This document shows positions 29,067 to 36,786 of a stretch of DNA of 64,000 bases, one piece after another. The stretch is taken from contig CACNQJ010000002.1 of NCBI GenBank assembly GCA_902622575.1, positions 62,001 through 126,000 of the forward strand, given 5' to 3'. A program made the position numbers and the translations under genes. Numbering within the stretch: position 1 is the first letter of the stretch; every line of letters begins with the position of its first letter. The DNA is from an uncultured Bacteroidota bacterium (GTDB lineage Bacteria > Bacteroidota > Bacteroidia > Flavobacteriales > Flavobacteriaceae). Under the pieces are notes generated by a model. It worked only from the letters and a program-made list of their open reading frames with translations. It had not been told where the DNA came from and searched no databases.

Positions 29067-29996
29067 ATGAAAAATTTAAAAATTAATACTCTATTAAACT
29101 TAATATTTTGTTTAACTCTTAGTTTTTCTTTTTCACAAGCTTTAAGTGTTGAGCAAATGAAATCTTTAACAAGTAATTGGGAAGGTGAAAGGTTTGATGA
29201 TGGAAGACCAAAAGTGTCCAAAAATATTCTTGAAAGAATGAAAAGTGTGACAATTGAGGAAGCTTGGGGCGTGATGAGAAATGAAGGCTATCACAATCAG
29301 TTTGAGGGAGGCTGGGAACCAATACATGATGATGTGCCATTTGTTGGAAGAGCACTTACTGTTCAGTATATGCCTAACAGACCAGATATTTCAGATCAAA
29401 TAAAAAATGAAGGCTTAAAAAATGGCGAAATTGGTAATACAAACTCTTGGCCCATAGATCGATTGGTTGAACACGATGTTTATGTTGCTGATGGTTTTGG
29501 AAAAATTGTTGATGGAACATTGATTGGTGACAATCTAGGTAATTCTATTTATGCAAAATCAAAAACAGGAGTCGTTTTTAATGCATCGAGTAGAGATTTA
29601 GAAGGTCTTTCTGAGATTGATGGATTCAATGCTTTTGTAAGAGGCTGGCATCCTTCATTTTTAACAGAAGTTATGCTACTTAGTATCAACTATCCCATAA
29701 GAATTGGAGCCGCTACTGTTATGCCTGGGGATGTAGTTTTAGCAAAAAAAGAGGGAGTAATATTTATTCCAGCACATCTTGCAGAACAGGTTGTAATAAC
29801 TTCGGAGGTCGTTAGATTAAGAGATCTATTTGGGATTACAAGATTAAAGGAAGGCGTGTACACACCAGGCCAAATAGATAATAAATGGTCTGATGAAATT
29901 GAAAAAGATTTTTCAAAATGGATTCGGGATAAGATTGATGAATTGCCTGTACCCAAAGAGCAAATAAAAGAATTGATTAAAAAAAGAATGTGGTAA
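29067..29996 (+). CDS. Exported RraA-family protein (HMG/CHA aldolase-like)
   Basis: 309 residues from ATG 29067 with a signal peptide (about 1-24, ending FSFSQ). The RraA fold follows from about residue 50: GRALTVQ, then GDNLG (154-158) and FNASSRDLEGL with R176-D177, the pair that binds substrate and metal in class II pyruvate aldolases such as 4-hydroxy-4-methyl-2-oxoglutarate aldolase. A GWHP segment and an extra C-terminal helix region (about 260-309) extend it beyond the usual 160-230 residues. RNase E inhibition is not plausible for an exported copy; cleavage of a hydroxy-keto acid is a better guess. Confidence 0.82.
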   Translation: MKNLKINTLLNLIFCLTLSFSFSQALSVEQMKSLTSNWEGERFDDGRPKVSKNILERMKSVTIEEAWGVMRNEGYHNQFEGGWEPIHDDVPFVGRALTVQYMPNRPDISDQIKNEGLKNGEIGNTNSWPIDRLVEHDVYVADGFGKIVDGTLIGDNLGNSIYAKSKTGVVFNASSRDLEGLSEIDGFNAFVRGWHPSFLTEVMLLSINYPIRIGAATVMPGDVVLAKKEGVIFIPAHLAEQVVITSEVVRLRDLFGITRLKEGVYTPGQIDNKWSDEIEKDFSKWIRDKIDELPVPKEQIKELIKKRMW

Positions 29997-30006
29997 AAAT
30001 TAAATT

Positions 30007-30468
30007 ATGGAAAAAATAAATAAAAGAAGATCAGCCTTAAAAAAATTAGGTATTGGATTGGCAGGTATTTTTGGACTCTCTAGTCTCAAATCTGCTGAAA
30101 ATCCAAAAAAGAAAATTGTAGGAGATATTGTTAAAAATCAACAACATCCACTTTTTTCTGGAGCGGTTAAACATGGAAATACACTCTATATCGCTGGAAA
30201 GGGGGCACACTTTGATGGTGATATTAAAGCACATACTGATCATGTTCTTAAGGAAATTCAAAAAGAACTTGAAAAGAATGGTTCTTCAATGGAAAAAGTA
30301 TTAAAAGTCAATGTTTATTTGGCTGATTTAGCTGACTATAAAGCTATGAATGAAGTTTACCGAGGTAGGTTTGGAGCTAATCCCCCTGTAAGAACAACAG
30401 TTGCAACGTATGGTGGAGTTCCAGGAAATTCATTGGTTGAAATTGACTGTATAGCAGCATTAGATTAA
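30007..30468 (+). CDS. Tat-exported RidA-family imine/enamine deaminase
   Basis: 153 residues. The N-terminus has a twin-arginine signal (R7-R8 in NKRRSALKKLGIG) and a hydrophobic run to about residue 30. The RidA domain (about 40-153) keeps R129 (PPVRTTV) and E145 (LVEIDCIA), the residues that bind the carboxylate and activate water. RidA proteins hydrolyse the enamine/imine intermediates released by PLP-dependent dehydratases and lyases. An exported copy directly ahead of an exported PLP enzyme suggests a matched pair working outside the cytoplasm. Confidence 0.87.
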   Translation: MEKINKRRSALKKLGIGLAGIFGLSSLKSAENPKKKIVGDIVKNQQHPLFSGAVKHGNTLYIAGKGAHFDGDIKAHTDHVLKEIQKELEKNGSSMEKVLKVNVYLADLADYKAMNEVYRGRFGANPPVRTTVATYGGVPGNSLVEIDCIAALD

Positions 30469-30478
30469 AATAAAAGTT

Positions 30479-31705
30479 ATGCCATCAAGAAGAAAAGCTC
30501 TCAAATCATTAGTGTCAGTTCCTTTTATCGGTGCTCTTTTGTCACCAGAAAAGTTAACAGCATCAACTAATGTTGTAAATAATTTAAATACCAATCTTAC
30601 AAGAGATTACTTTAAAGAGTTAGGTATAAGAACATTTATTAATGCTGCTGGAACGTATACTTCAATGACAGGTTCTCTAATGCCCAAGGAAGTAATTGAA
30701 GCAATTAATTATGGTGCACTACAGTATGTTAATTTGGATGAGTTACAGGACAAAGTTGGAGAGAGAATAGCAGACTTATTGGATTGTGAATATGCAACAG
30801 TATCATCTGGATGTTTTGGAGCCATGAGTATCGCAATGGCTGGAGTCATGTGTGGAAAAGATCAACAAAAAGTCAAACAATTACCTAACACAAAAGGAAT
30901 GAGAAATGAGGTAATTATGCAGGATAGCCACACCATAGGTTACGCACAAGCATTAACAAATGTTGGAGCAAAAGTTATTAAAGTTAAAACCGCTAGGGAG
31001 CTTGAAAAAGCGATTAATAGAAGGACAGCCATGTTATGGTTTTTAAATGCCAATACAGATCGAGGTGAAATTAAATGGAAAGAATTTGTAGCATTGGGTA
31101 AGAAACATAATATACCAACATTTATTGATTGTGCTGCAGACATTCCACCAGTTGAAAATTTGTTCAGATTTACAAAAATGGGTTTTGATATGGTTGCATT
31201 TTCTGGAGGAAAGGGATTGAGAGGACCACAAAGTGCAGGTTTATTACTCGGCAAGAGAGAATATATTGAAGCTGCAAGACTACACACACCTCCTCGAGGC
31301 GAAACAATTGGAAGAGGAATGAAGGTTAATAAGGAGGAAGTCCTTGGAATGCTTGCTGCCCTTGAACTTTATTTAAGCAGAGATCATGACGCTGAGTGGA
31401 AAGTGTGGGAAGATCAAATTAATTTGATTGCCAACGCAGCAAAGTCAGTCGGTGATGTAGAAACAAAAATTTCTGTACCAGCATATGCAAACTGTGTGCC
31501 TACACTCAGAATTAAATGGGATCAAAATAAACTTAAAATTTCACCTGATGAGTTAAGAAAGCAACTGAGAGATGGAGATCCCTCCATACAGACAGTAGGT
31601 GATAAAAACAGCGTCGGAATAACAACTTGGATGATGGTTCCAGGTCAAGAAACTATCGTTTCAAAAAAGATAAAATCCATATTAGAAAATTCTAAAAATT
31701 CGTAA
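30479..31705 (+). CDS. Tat-exported SelA/DgaE-like PLP-dependent ammonia-lyase
   Basis: 408 residues. Twin-arginine signal R4-R5 (SRRKALKSL) with hydrophobic segment to about residue 28. Then a fold-type I PLP enzyme of the SelA/DgaE group: IRTFINAAGTYTSMTGS, GCFGAMSIA, FIDCAAD (217-221) and SGGKGLRGPQ with the probable PLP lysine K245; GRGMKVNKEEVLGMLAALE near 285. DgaE removes ammonia from D-glucosaminate 6-phosphate; the exported copy would act on a non-phosphorylated hydroxy-amino acid. True selenocysteine synthase is excluded by size, export and context. Export of a PLP enzyme by Tat (folded with cofactor) makes sense. Confidence 0.85.
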   Translation: MPSRRKALKSLVSVPFIGALLSPEKLTASTNVVNNLNTNLTRDYFKELGIRTFINAAGTYTSMTGSLMPKEVIEAINYGALQYVNLDELQDKVGERIADLLDCEYATVSSGCFGAMSIAMAGVMCGKDQQKVKQLPNTKGMRNEVIMQDSHTIGYAQALTNVGAKVIKVKTARELEKAINRRTAMLWFLNANTDRGEIKWKEFVALGKKHNIPTFIDCAADIPPVENLFRFTKMGFDMVAFSGGKGLRGPQSAGLLLGKREYIEAARLHTPPRGETIGRGMKVNKEEVLGMLAALELYLSRDHDAEWKVWEDQINLIANAAKSVGDVETKISVPAYANCVPTLRIKWDQNKLKISPDELRKQLRDGDPSIQTVGDKNSVGITTWMMVPGQETIVSKKIKSILENSKNS

Positions 31706-31706
31706 A

Positions 31707-32255
31707 ATGAAAACAACTAAAATTATATACATATTCATTATTTCATTAATAATGACTGCATGTGAACCAGTAGCGACACCAACAGATACTAATTATGATC
31801 CTGAAGAAAAACTAAAAGAATTAGGAATTGAATTATCAACTCCATCAAGTCCAGTGGCTAATTATGTTAACAGTGTAAGATCTGGAAATTTATTATTCAT
31901 TTCAGGTAAGGGACCCCTTAAAAGTGATGGAAATTATATTAAAGGTAAATTAGGCTTTGATTTAACAATTGATCAAGGATATGAGGCTGCAAGAATTACA
32001 GCAATTAATTTGATTTCAACGGTTAAGGCATCTGTTGGTGACTTGAAAAAAGTAAAAAGAGTACTCAAAGTAACTGGAATGGTTAATGCAGCTCCAAATT
32101 TTACAGATCATCCTAAAGTTGTTAACGGCTGCTCAGATTTGATTGTCGAGGTCTTTGGAGAAAGAGGAAAACATACTCGTGCTGCAGTTGGAATGGGCTC
32201 ACTTCCTTCAAACATAGCTGTTGAAATTGATATGATTTTGGAAGTAATTGACTAG
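31707..32255 (+). CDS. RidA-family lipoprotein
   Basis: 182 residues with lipoprotein signal (C19 in LIMTACEP). The RidA-like domain (about 35-182) belongs to the larger sub-family with KLKELGIELSTPSSPVANY and FISGKGP at the start and an Arg in GKHTRAAVG and Glu in AVEIDMI at the expected active-site places. It is distinct in sequence from the Tat-exported RidA two genes upstream, so not a recent duplicate. It probably hydrolyses imines, or related carbamates, in the same pathway, anchored to the membrane. Confidence 0.83.
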   Translation: MKTTKIIYIFIISLIMTACEPVATPTDTNYDPEEKLKELGIELSTPSSPVANYVNSVRSGNLLFISGKGPLKSDGNYIKGKLGFDLTIDQGYEAARITAINLISTVKASVGDLKKVKRVLKVTGMVNAAPNFTDHPKVVNGCSDLIVEVFGERGKHTRAAVGMGSLPSNIAVEIDMILEVID

Positions 32256-32264
32256 TATTGTAGT

Positions 32265-32987
32265 GTGAAATATAAACTACTAATTAATTTTCTCGCCCTA
32301 ACATTAAGTTTATCATTATTTTCTCAAATATCTGCAGATAGACCGGACCAAACAGAAGGCACATATGTTCTGAAAAAAGGCAATGCCCAAATTGAAACAG
32401 GATGGACATTTGAAGAAAATGGATATTTAAATACACTATTAAGGTTTGGAGTGTTCAAAGGATTGGAATTGAGAGTCAACACTAATTTAATTAGTAGTGC
32501 TGGAGATATGATGGGTTTATTTCCTGAAATTGGGGATTTAGAGTTAGGAGCTAAATTTCGCCTACTTAACAATAATTCACGAACCAAAATATCATTTGCA
32601 TCAAATTTATCTCTACCTGTTGGGGATTTTGGTGAGGATGGTATTTTAAATAGTTTATTGGTGTCGCATGATTTATCAGATTCTTTTCAAGTAGCATATA
32701 ATATTGGTTATGATAAATATTTTGAAAATCAAGAAAGACGTGGAGACAATAGCGTATTTGTTTATTCCCTGGTGATGTCTAAAAGTTTTGGAAGATTAGG
32801 CGCTTTTATTGAATTTTTTGGAGAGGATGGTACAAAGGAATCTGACTCAAGTTGGGACCTCGGTTTAACTTATCTAATTAAAGATTATTTACAAGCTGAT
32901 ATTTCCTACGGCAATGGAATAAATAACGGATCAAGTTATTTATCCATTGGTGCCGCTTGGAATTTTAACCTAAAATCAAATAAATAA
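32265..32987 (+). CDS. Outer-membrane transporter-like beta-barrel (phenol-MetA family)
   Basis: 240 residues starting at GTG 32265, with a signal peptide (about 1-21). The mature N-terminus ISADRPDQTEG is the hallmark of the Phenol_MetA_deg/transporter family of small barrels, followed by repeating amphipathic strands and a final AAWNFNL strand. Such proteins are thought to be outer-membrane channels for small organics. It ends the exported-enzyme operon (nine-base gap), so it may be the entry pore for the substrate. Confidence 0.72.
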   Translation: MKYKLLINFLALTLSLSLFSQISADRPDQTEGTYVLKKGNAQIETGWTFEENGYLNTLLRFGVFKGLELRVNTNLISSAGDMMGLFPEIGDLELGAKFRLLNNNSRTKISFASNLSLPVGDFGEDGILNSLLVSHDLSDSFQVAYNIGYDKYFENQERRGDNSVFVYSLVMSKSFGRLGAFIEFFGEDGTKESDSSWDLGLTYLIKDYLQADISYGNGINNGSSYLSIGAAWNFNLKSNK

Positions 32988-32993
32988 ATTTAT

Positions 32994-33833
32994 TTAAGAC
33001 TTATTTAATTCATCCAACATTGTGTTGGCTGAAACTGAACTTGGATACATTTCCTTAGCTTTTGAATAGAATTTCTTAGCGCTTTCCATGTCTCCCTCAT
33101 TGTAATAGAACTCACCCATAGAATCATAGGAGTTATATCCATTTGGATACAATTCAATGTATTCCTCAAACAATGATTTTGCTTTTTCTTTATTACCAAG
33201 ATCATAATAAAAATAGCCTAATGTATTTACTATTGGAGCTATCATAAAATCATGGTTGCCACTTACTGCTAAAGATTCGCTTTCACCAACACCATCTCTG
33301 AGTTCAGAAAGCAAAGCTTCCATTTCTTTGATTTTATTATTCATACCAGGAATTGTAAAAGCGTAATAATAGTGAATTAATTTTCCCTTAGGCTCAATTT
33401 CTCTCATTGATGCCCATATATCGTGAGCGCCAGTTGTAACTAAAGGCCAATTACCACCTTTTTCTAAATCTAGAAGTGATACAAAAATTTTTGATGTTTC
33501 ATTGTTATCTGCAACATTTTCTTTTGCTCTTTGAACGTGCATGTTTTGCTTTTCAGATCCATTTTCTGAAAGCCCAGCAAGAACTACATGAGGGCCAAAG
33601 AGTGATGGGTCATATTCAAGAGCTTTCTCAAAAAACACCATTGCCTTTTCTCTTTCTACATTATATAAATGAACAAACCCAGCATTTGTCATTTCATTGG
33701 CAAAATCATTTTCGCTTTGCCACTCTATATAATCACCAGTTGATGAGTCAAAAGACCAAGTAGCATTATCCCTATTTTGATTAGTTTCACATCCAATAAA
33801 CAGTATACACAGTATAAATAGAATTTTTTTCAT
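32994..33833 (-). CDS. TPR-repeat lipoprotein
   Basis: 279 residues with a lipoprotein signal (C15 in CILFIGCETN). Tetratricopeptide-like units occur at about residues 45-80 (AMVFFEKALEYDPSL) and 195-275 (ANVKALYF-type, KAKSLFEEYIELYPNGYNS, SAKKFYSKAKEMYP). TPRs mediate protein-protein contacts; no enzymatic motif is seen. It converges on the outer-membrane gene with six bases between stops. Partner unknown. Confidence 0.75.
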   Translation of the reverse strand: MKKILFILCILFIGCETNQNRDNATWSFDSSTGDYIEWQSENDFANEMTNAGFVHLYNVEREKAMVFFEKALEYDPSLFGPHVVLAGLSENGSEKQNMHVQRAKENVADNNETSKIFVSLLDLEKGGNWPLVTTGAHDIWASMREIEPKGKLIHYYYAFTIPGMNNKIKEMEALLSELRDGVGESESLAVSGNHDFMIAPIVNTLGYFYYDLGNKEKAKSLFEEYIELYPNGYNSYDSMGEFYYNEGDMESAKKFYSKAKEMYPSSVSANTMLDELNKS

Positions 33834-33868
33834 AATAATTTTTGATTTAGTTAAATGTAATAAAAAAT

Positions 33869-34414
33869 CTAGTTTCTGGATGCTTTTGCAATTTCCTCAA
33901 AATTTACATTTTTATAAATGAAAGAAGTGTTTTTAAATAGATCCGTTCCAAATTTATTGGCCCAGTCCTTGTGGAATGCTAAATCAAATTCGTGAGGTGC
34001 ATTAACTTTAAATTCAACTGTATATAAATCATCAACTTCACCTGGAAGTGAAATATTCCTAGCATAGTGAAAGTTATCGATCAAATTAATATGTGGAATT
34101 AAATCTACAAATGTTTTTAAACCAGTTTTTTGATTGTATACTATGGCACTAATTTTTAAATAAGGAACAAAACCCTCGGCTGGTGTTCCCTCGGGAATAT
34201 TTGTTGAATCCCAATTCACACGAGCTTCAATGTGAATATTGGTTTCATTTACACTTAAGTTATTTGATTCAGGAATAATCACATCCTTGATTGCACCCTC
34301 AAAAATGAAAACAACCCCAGGTTCAACCCTTTCTTCACCAATTACAAGTTCTTGTGCAAAAGAACTAGTTAACATAAGTAATGAGATCGCTAGGTTTAAA
34401 AATAATTTCTTCAT
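33869..34414 (-). CDS. P19-like periplasmic iron/copper transport protein (Fe2+ transport family)
   Basis: 181 residues with signal peptide (about 1-20, ending SSFAQ). The order of conserved pieces - EGAIKDVIIP, NIHIEARVNW, EGFVPYLKISAI, DLIPHINLIDNFHYARN, YTVEFKV, FHKDW - matches the P19/Tp34 family, periplasmic proteins that bind Fe or Cu through His and Met side chains (here the two His regions are present). In many bacteria P19 sits beside an FTR1 permease; here the neighbour is an SCO protein four bases from its start. Metal identity is not certain. Confidence 0.68.
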   Translation of the reverse strand: MKKLFLNLAISLLMLTSSFAQELVIGEERVEPGVVFIFEGAIKDVIIPESNNLSVNETNIHIEARVNWDSTNIPEGTPAEGFVPYLKISAIVYNQKTGLKTFVDLIPHINLIDNFHYARNISLPGEVDDLYTVEFKVNAPHEFDLAFHKDWANKFGTDLFKNTSFIYKNVNFEEIAKASRN

Positions 34415-34418
34415 GATA

Positions 34419-35096
34419 TTAAGAATTTTCGTATGATTGGATAAGAGTTTTTATATCGTCTAATAATTTATCCATTTCTTCAAGATTTGTGCCATCGTAA
34501 TATCCTCTGATTCTTTTTTCTTTATCTACAAGCACAAAATTTTCGGTATGAATCATACCATGATTTTGATTCTCAGCAATTGATTTAACAACTAAAAATG
34601 ATTTTCTAGCAAGATCATAAATTTGTTTTTTTTCACCTGTCATTAAGTTCCACCTAGAATCATCAACTCCTTTTTCAGTTGAATATTTTTTTAAAACCTC
34701 AACATTATCAATTTCAGGGGTTACTGAGAACGATGCCAACATTACGTTAGTGTCTTTAAGGTTTTCTTGAAGATATAACATGTTTCCTGTCATTATTGGA
34801 CATATATCTGGACATGTTGTAAAGAAAAAGTCTGCAACATATATCTTATTTTTATAATTATTTTGGGTGACGGTATCTCCATTTTGATTAAAGAGTAAAA
34901 AATCATTTATCCTGTGATATTTTTTTATATATCTCATGTCCTCATCAACTAATTCAGCACTTATCATTGATGGACTATATATTGGCAGATTTTTCTTTGG
35001 CTTTTGCACATAATTAAATGATGAAATTGCAACAATTGAAAAAACTATAAAAAAGATAATTAAAAGCCCATATCTTCTAAAAAAACTATTTATCAT
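34419..35096 (-). CDS. SCO1/SenC-family copper/redox protein, membrane-anchored
   Basis: 225 residues with an N-terminal membrane anchor (about 9-27). The thioredoxin-like SCO fold holds the copper ligands C95-x-x-x-C99 (TTCPDICPIM) and H183 (MIHTENF). SCO proteins deliver copper to cytochrome c oxidase CuA or act as thiol reductants in the periplasm. It is co-oriented with the P19-like gene, which may supply or sense the metal. Divergent from rseP. Confidence 0.9.
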   Translation of the reverse strand: MINSFFRRYGLLIIFFIVFSIVAISSFNYVQKPKKNLPIYSPSMISAELVDEDMRYIKKYHRINDFLLFNQNGDTVTQNNYKNKIYVADFFFTTCPDICPIMTGNMLYLQENLKDTNVMLASFSVTPEIDNVEVLKKYSTEKGVDDSRWNLMTGEKKQIYDLARKSFLVVKSIAENQNHGMIHTENFVLVDKEKRIRGYYDGTNLEEMDKLLDDIKTLIQSYENS

Positions 35097-35104
35097 AAGC
35101 GGTT

Positions 35105-35112
35105 CAAAATTA
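35105..35112 (-). promoter_or_regulatory. TAnnTTTG -7 box for the SCO gene
   Basis: TAATTTTG on the minus strand (CAAAATTA on plus), nine bases from the SCO start codon. It fits the Bacteroidota -7 consensus TAnnTTTG; no good TTG -33 element is seen. Confidence 0.35.
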
Positions 35113-35170
35113 ACTCATTTATAAAATTTAAAATATTTTTTCTTCGTTTTTTTTGTATCGTTAAAAAGTT

Positions 35171-35178
35171 TACTTTTG
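35171..35178 (+). promoter_or_regulatory. TAnnTTTG -7 box for rseP
   Basis: TACTTTTG, 16 bases before the rseP start codon, matches the Bacteroidota -7 consensus. The nearest upstream TTG is 15 bases away, shorter than the usual 19-20. Confidence 0.4.
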
Positions 35179-35194
35179 ACATCCGATTTTAGTT

Positions 35195-36514
35195 ATGGAC
35201 CTAATATTTCTAATAAAAGCATTTCAACTCATACTTAGTTTATCTATATTGGTTATTCTTCATGAATTTGGACACTATATTCCAGCCAAGTTATTTGGTT
35301 GTAGAGTTGAAAAATTCTATTTATTTATCGATTGGCCATTTACTTTATTTAAGAAAAAAATTGGTGAAACCGAATTTGGAATCGGTACACTTCCTCTTGG
35401 CGGTTATGTAAAAATCTCAGGAATTGTTGACGAAAGTTTTGATACTGAGCATACATCTGAAGAACCAAAGGAGTGGGAATTTCGATCAAAACCGGCATGG
35501 CAAAGATTGATTATTTTACTTGGTGGTGTTACTGTGAATTTCATACTTGGTTTTTTACTTTATATGATGATAATGTTTGTTTGGGGCAAGACTGTCGTAA
35601 CACAGGACAATCTCAACTCTGGATTTAAGGTTTCTGAAGTTATGCAAGAGGTTGGATTTAATGATGGTGATAAGGTTATTTCTGTGGATGGAAAAGAATT
35701 AGTTGATCAATTTGAAATTAACAAGATGTTATTTACAAGAAATCTTTCTGAGGTTCAAGTTTTATCTGGGAATGGACAAAGAAGAAGCATCAATATACCC
35801 GAAGATATTGGAACAAGAATGATGGAGTCCGGTCAAATATTATCATTTATACCAATTCCAGACTTAGTAATAGATTCTGTCTTACCAAACATGCCTGGAT
35901 CCTTTGCGGGTTTACAAAAAGGGGACATTATTTTAAGGGTAAATGACTCCAAAATATACAGCGTTGATGATTTTGAAAATAGTAAGTCAGTGAATGCTGA
36001 CTATATGGAATTGGAAATATTAAGAAATGGAAGCTCATTTGATGTAACAATTCCTTTTGATTCATCAGAAAAATTAGTTGGTATGAATATAATGTCGCAG
36101 ATGATTAAACCAACTAAATTGGAGTATGGGTTTTTTGAAAGTTTAGTCGTTGGTTTTGACTATGGTTATTGGACATTATATGATTATGTAGCCCAATTTA
36201 AATACATTTTTAGTAAAGCAGGTGCAAAACAATTGGGTGGATTTGGAACAATTGGAAAAATTTTTCCTGCTAGTTGGGATTGGCAAAGATTTTGGGAAAC
36301 TACAGCACTACTTTCAATAATTCTTGCCTTCATGAATCTGCTTCCAATACCAGCACTTGATGGTGGACATGTAATGTTTGTTTTATATGAAATGGTAAGT
36401 GGAAGAAAACCCAGTGATAAATTTATGGAGTATGCTACTGGAATAGGTTTTTTCCTTCTTATAGCTCTGTTTTTATATGCTAATGGTATGGATGTAGTAA
36501 GAGCAGTATCTTAA
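35195..36514 (+). CDS. rseP: RIP metalloprotease (site-2 protease) RseP
   Basis: 439 residues. An intramembrane zinc protease with the HEFGH motif (H23-E24-F-G-H27) in TM1 and the second ligand motif DGGH near residue 390. Between the membrane helices lie PDZ-like segments (about 110-210 and 220-290; GLQKGDIILRVND). RseP-type enzymes cut membrane-anchored anti-sigma factors and remnant signal peptides. The target in this organism is not shown in the window. It precedes the tRNA-Asn gene. Confidence 0.95.
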   Translation: MDLIFLIKAFQLILSLSILVILHEFGHYIPAKLFGCRVEKFYLFIDWPFTLFKKKIGETEFGIGTLPLGGYVKISGIVDESFDTEHTSEEPKEWEFRSKPAWQRLIILLGGVTVNFILGFLLYMMIMFVWGKTVVTQDNLNSGFKVSEVMQEVGFNDGDKVISVDGKELVDQFEINKMLFTRNLSEVQVLSGNGQRRSINIPEDIGTRMMESGQILSFIPIPDLVIDSVLPNMPGSFAGLQKGDIILRVNDSKIYSVDDFENSKSVNADYMELEILRNGSSFDVTIPFDSSEKLVGMNIMSQMIKPTKLEYGFFESLVVGFDYGYWTLYDYVAQFKYIFSKAGAKQLGGFGTIGKIFPASWDWQRFWETTALLSIILAFMNLLPIPALDGGHVMFVLYEMVSGRKPSDKFMEYATGIGFFLLIALFLYANGMDVVRAVS

Positions 36515-36530
36515 TAATCACTACTCATAT

Positions 36531-36560
36531 TTGAATACCCAAAAATTAAATTTATATTTG
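36531..36560 (+). promoter_or_regulatory. Bacteroidota-type promoter of tRNA-Asn
   Basis: TTG (36531-36533), 19 bases, TATATTTG (36553-36560), a perfect match to the consensus TTG-N19/20-TAnnTTTG. The transcription start would fall a few bases before the tRNA 5' end. Confidence 0.8.
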
Positions 36561-36572
36561 CCTTCACAAAAT

Positions 36573-36646
36573 TCCTCCTTAGCTCAGTTGGTTAGAGCAT
36601 CTGACTGTTAATCAGAGGGTCCTTGGTTCGAGTCCAAGAGGGGGAG
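36573..36646 (+). tRNA. tRNA-Asn (anticodon GTT)
   Basis: A complete 74-base cloverleaf: acceptor TCCTCCT pairs with AGGGGGA (one G-T wobble), D arm GCTC/GAGC, anticodon stem TCTGA/TCAGA with loop CTGTTAA and anticodon GTT, T arm CTTGG-TTCGAGT-CCAAG, discriminator G. The 3' CCA is not encoded. It has its own promoter upstream and a terminator downstream. Confidence 0.96.
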
Positions 36647-36674
36647 CAAGCATCAGCCACATCACACATTCTTT

Positions 36675-36701
36675 AACCCCACTGTAAAGGTGGGTTTTTT
36701 T
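36675..36701 (+). terminator. Intrinsic terminator after tRNA-Asn
   Basis: CCCAC / GTGGG stem with a seven-base loop followed by seven T residues, about 30 bases after the tRNA. Confidence 0.8.
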
Positions 36702-36744
36702 ATGGCCAATATTTAAGATGATCATTAAATTATAGTTCTTTTTT

Positions 36745-36752
36745 TATATTTG
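36745..36752 (+). promoter_or_regulatory. TAnnTTTG -7 box before the 36.8-kb secreted gene
   Basis: TATATTTG lies 34 bases before the start codon, just after the tRNA terminator, in the right place for an independent promoter. No clear TTG -33 element. Confidence 0.5.
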
Positions 36753-36786
36753 ATGACTAAAATTTAAGTAACCAAAAGATTTTAAT

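Noticed and set aside
29067-29996. RNase E regulator RraA or menaquinone methyltransferase
   Set aside because: Exported protein in a catabolic operon; those names are historic annotations of the fold.
30479-31705. Selenocysteine synthase SelA
   Set aside because: Tat signal, cluster context and DgaE-like motifs; no selenocysteine tRNA or selB genes nearby.
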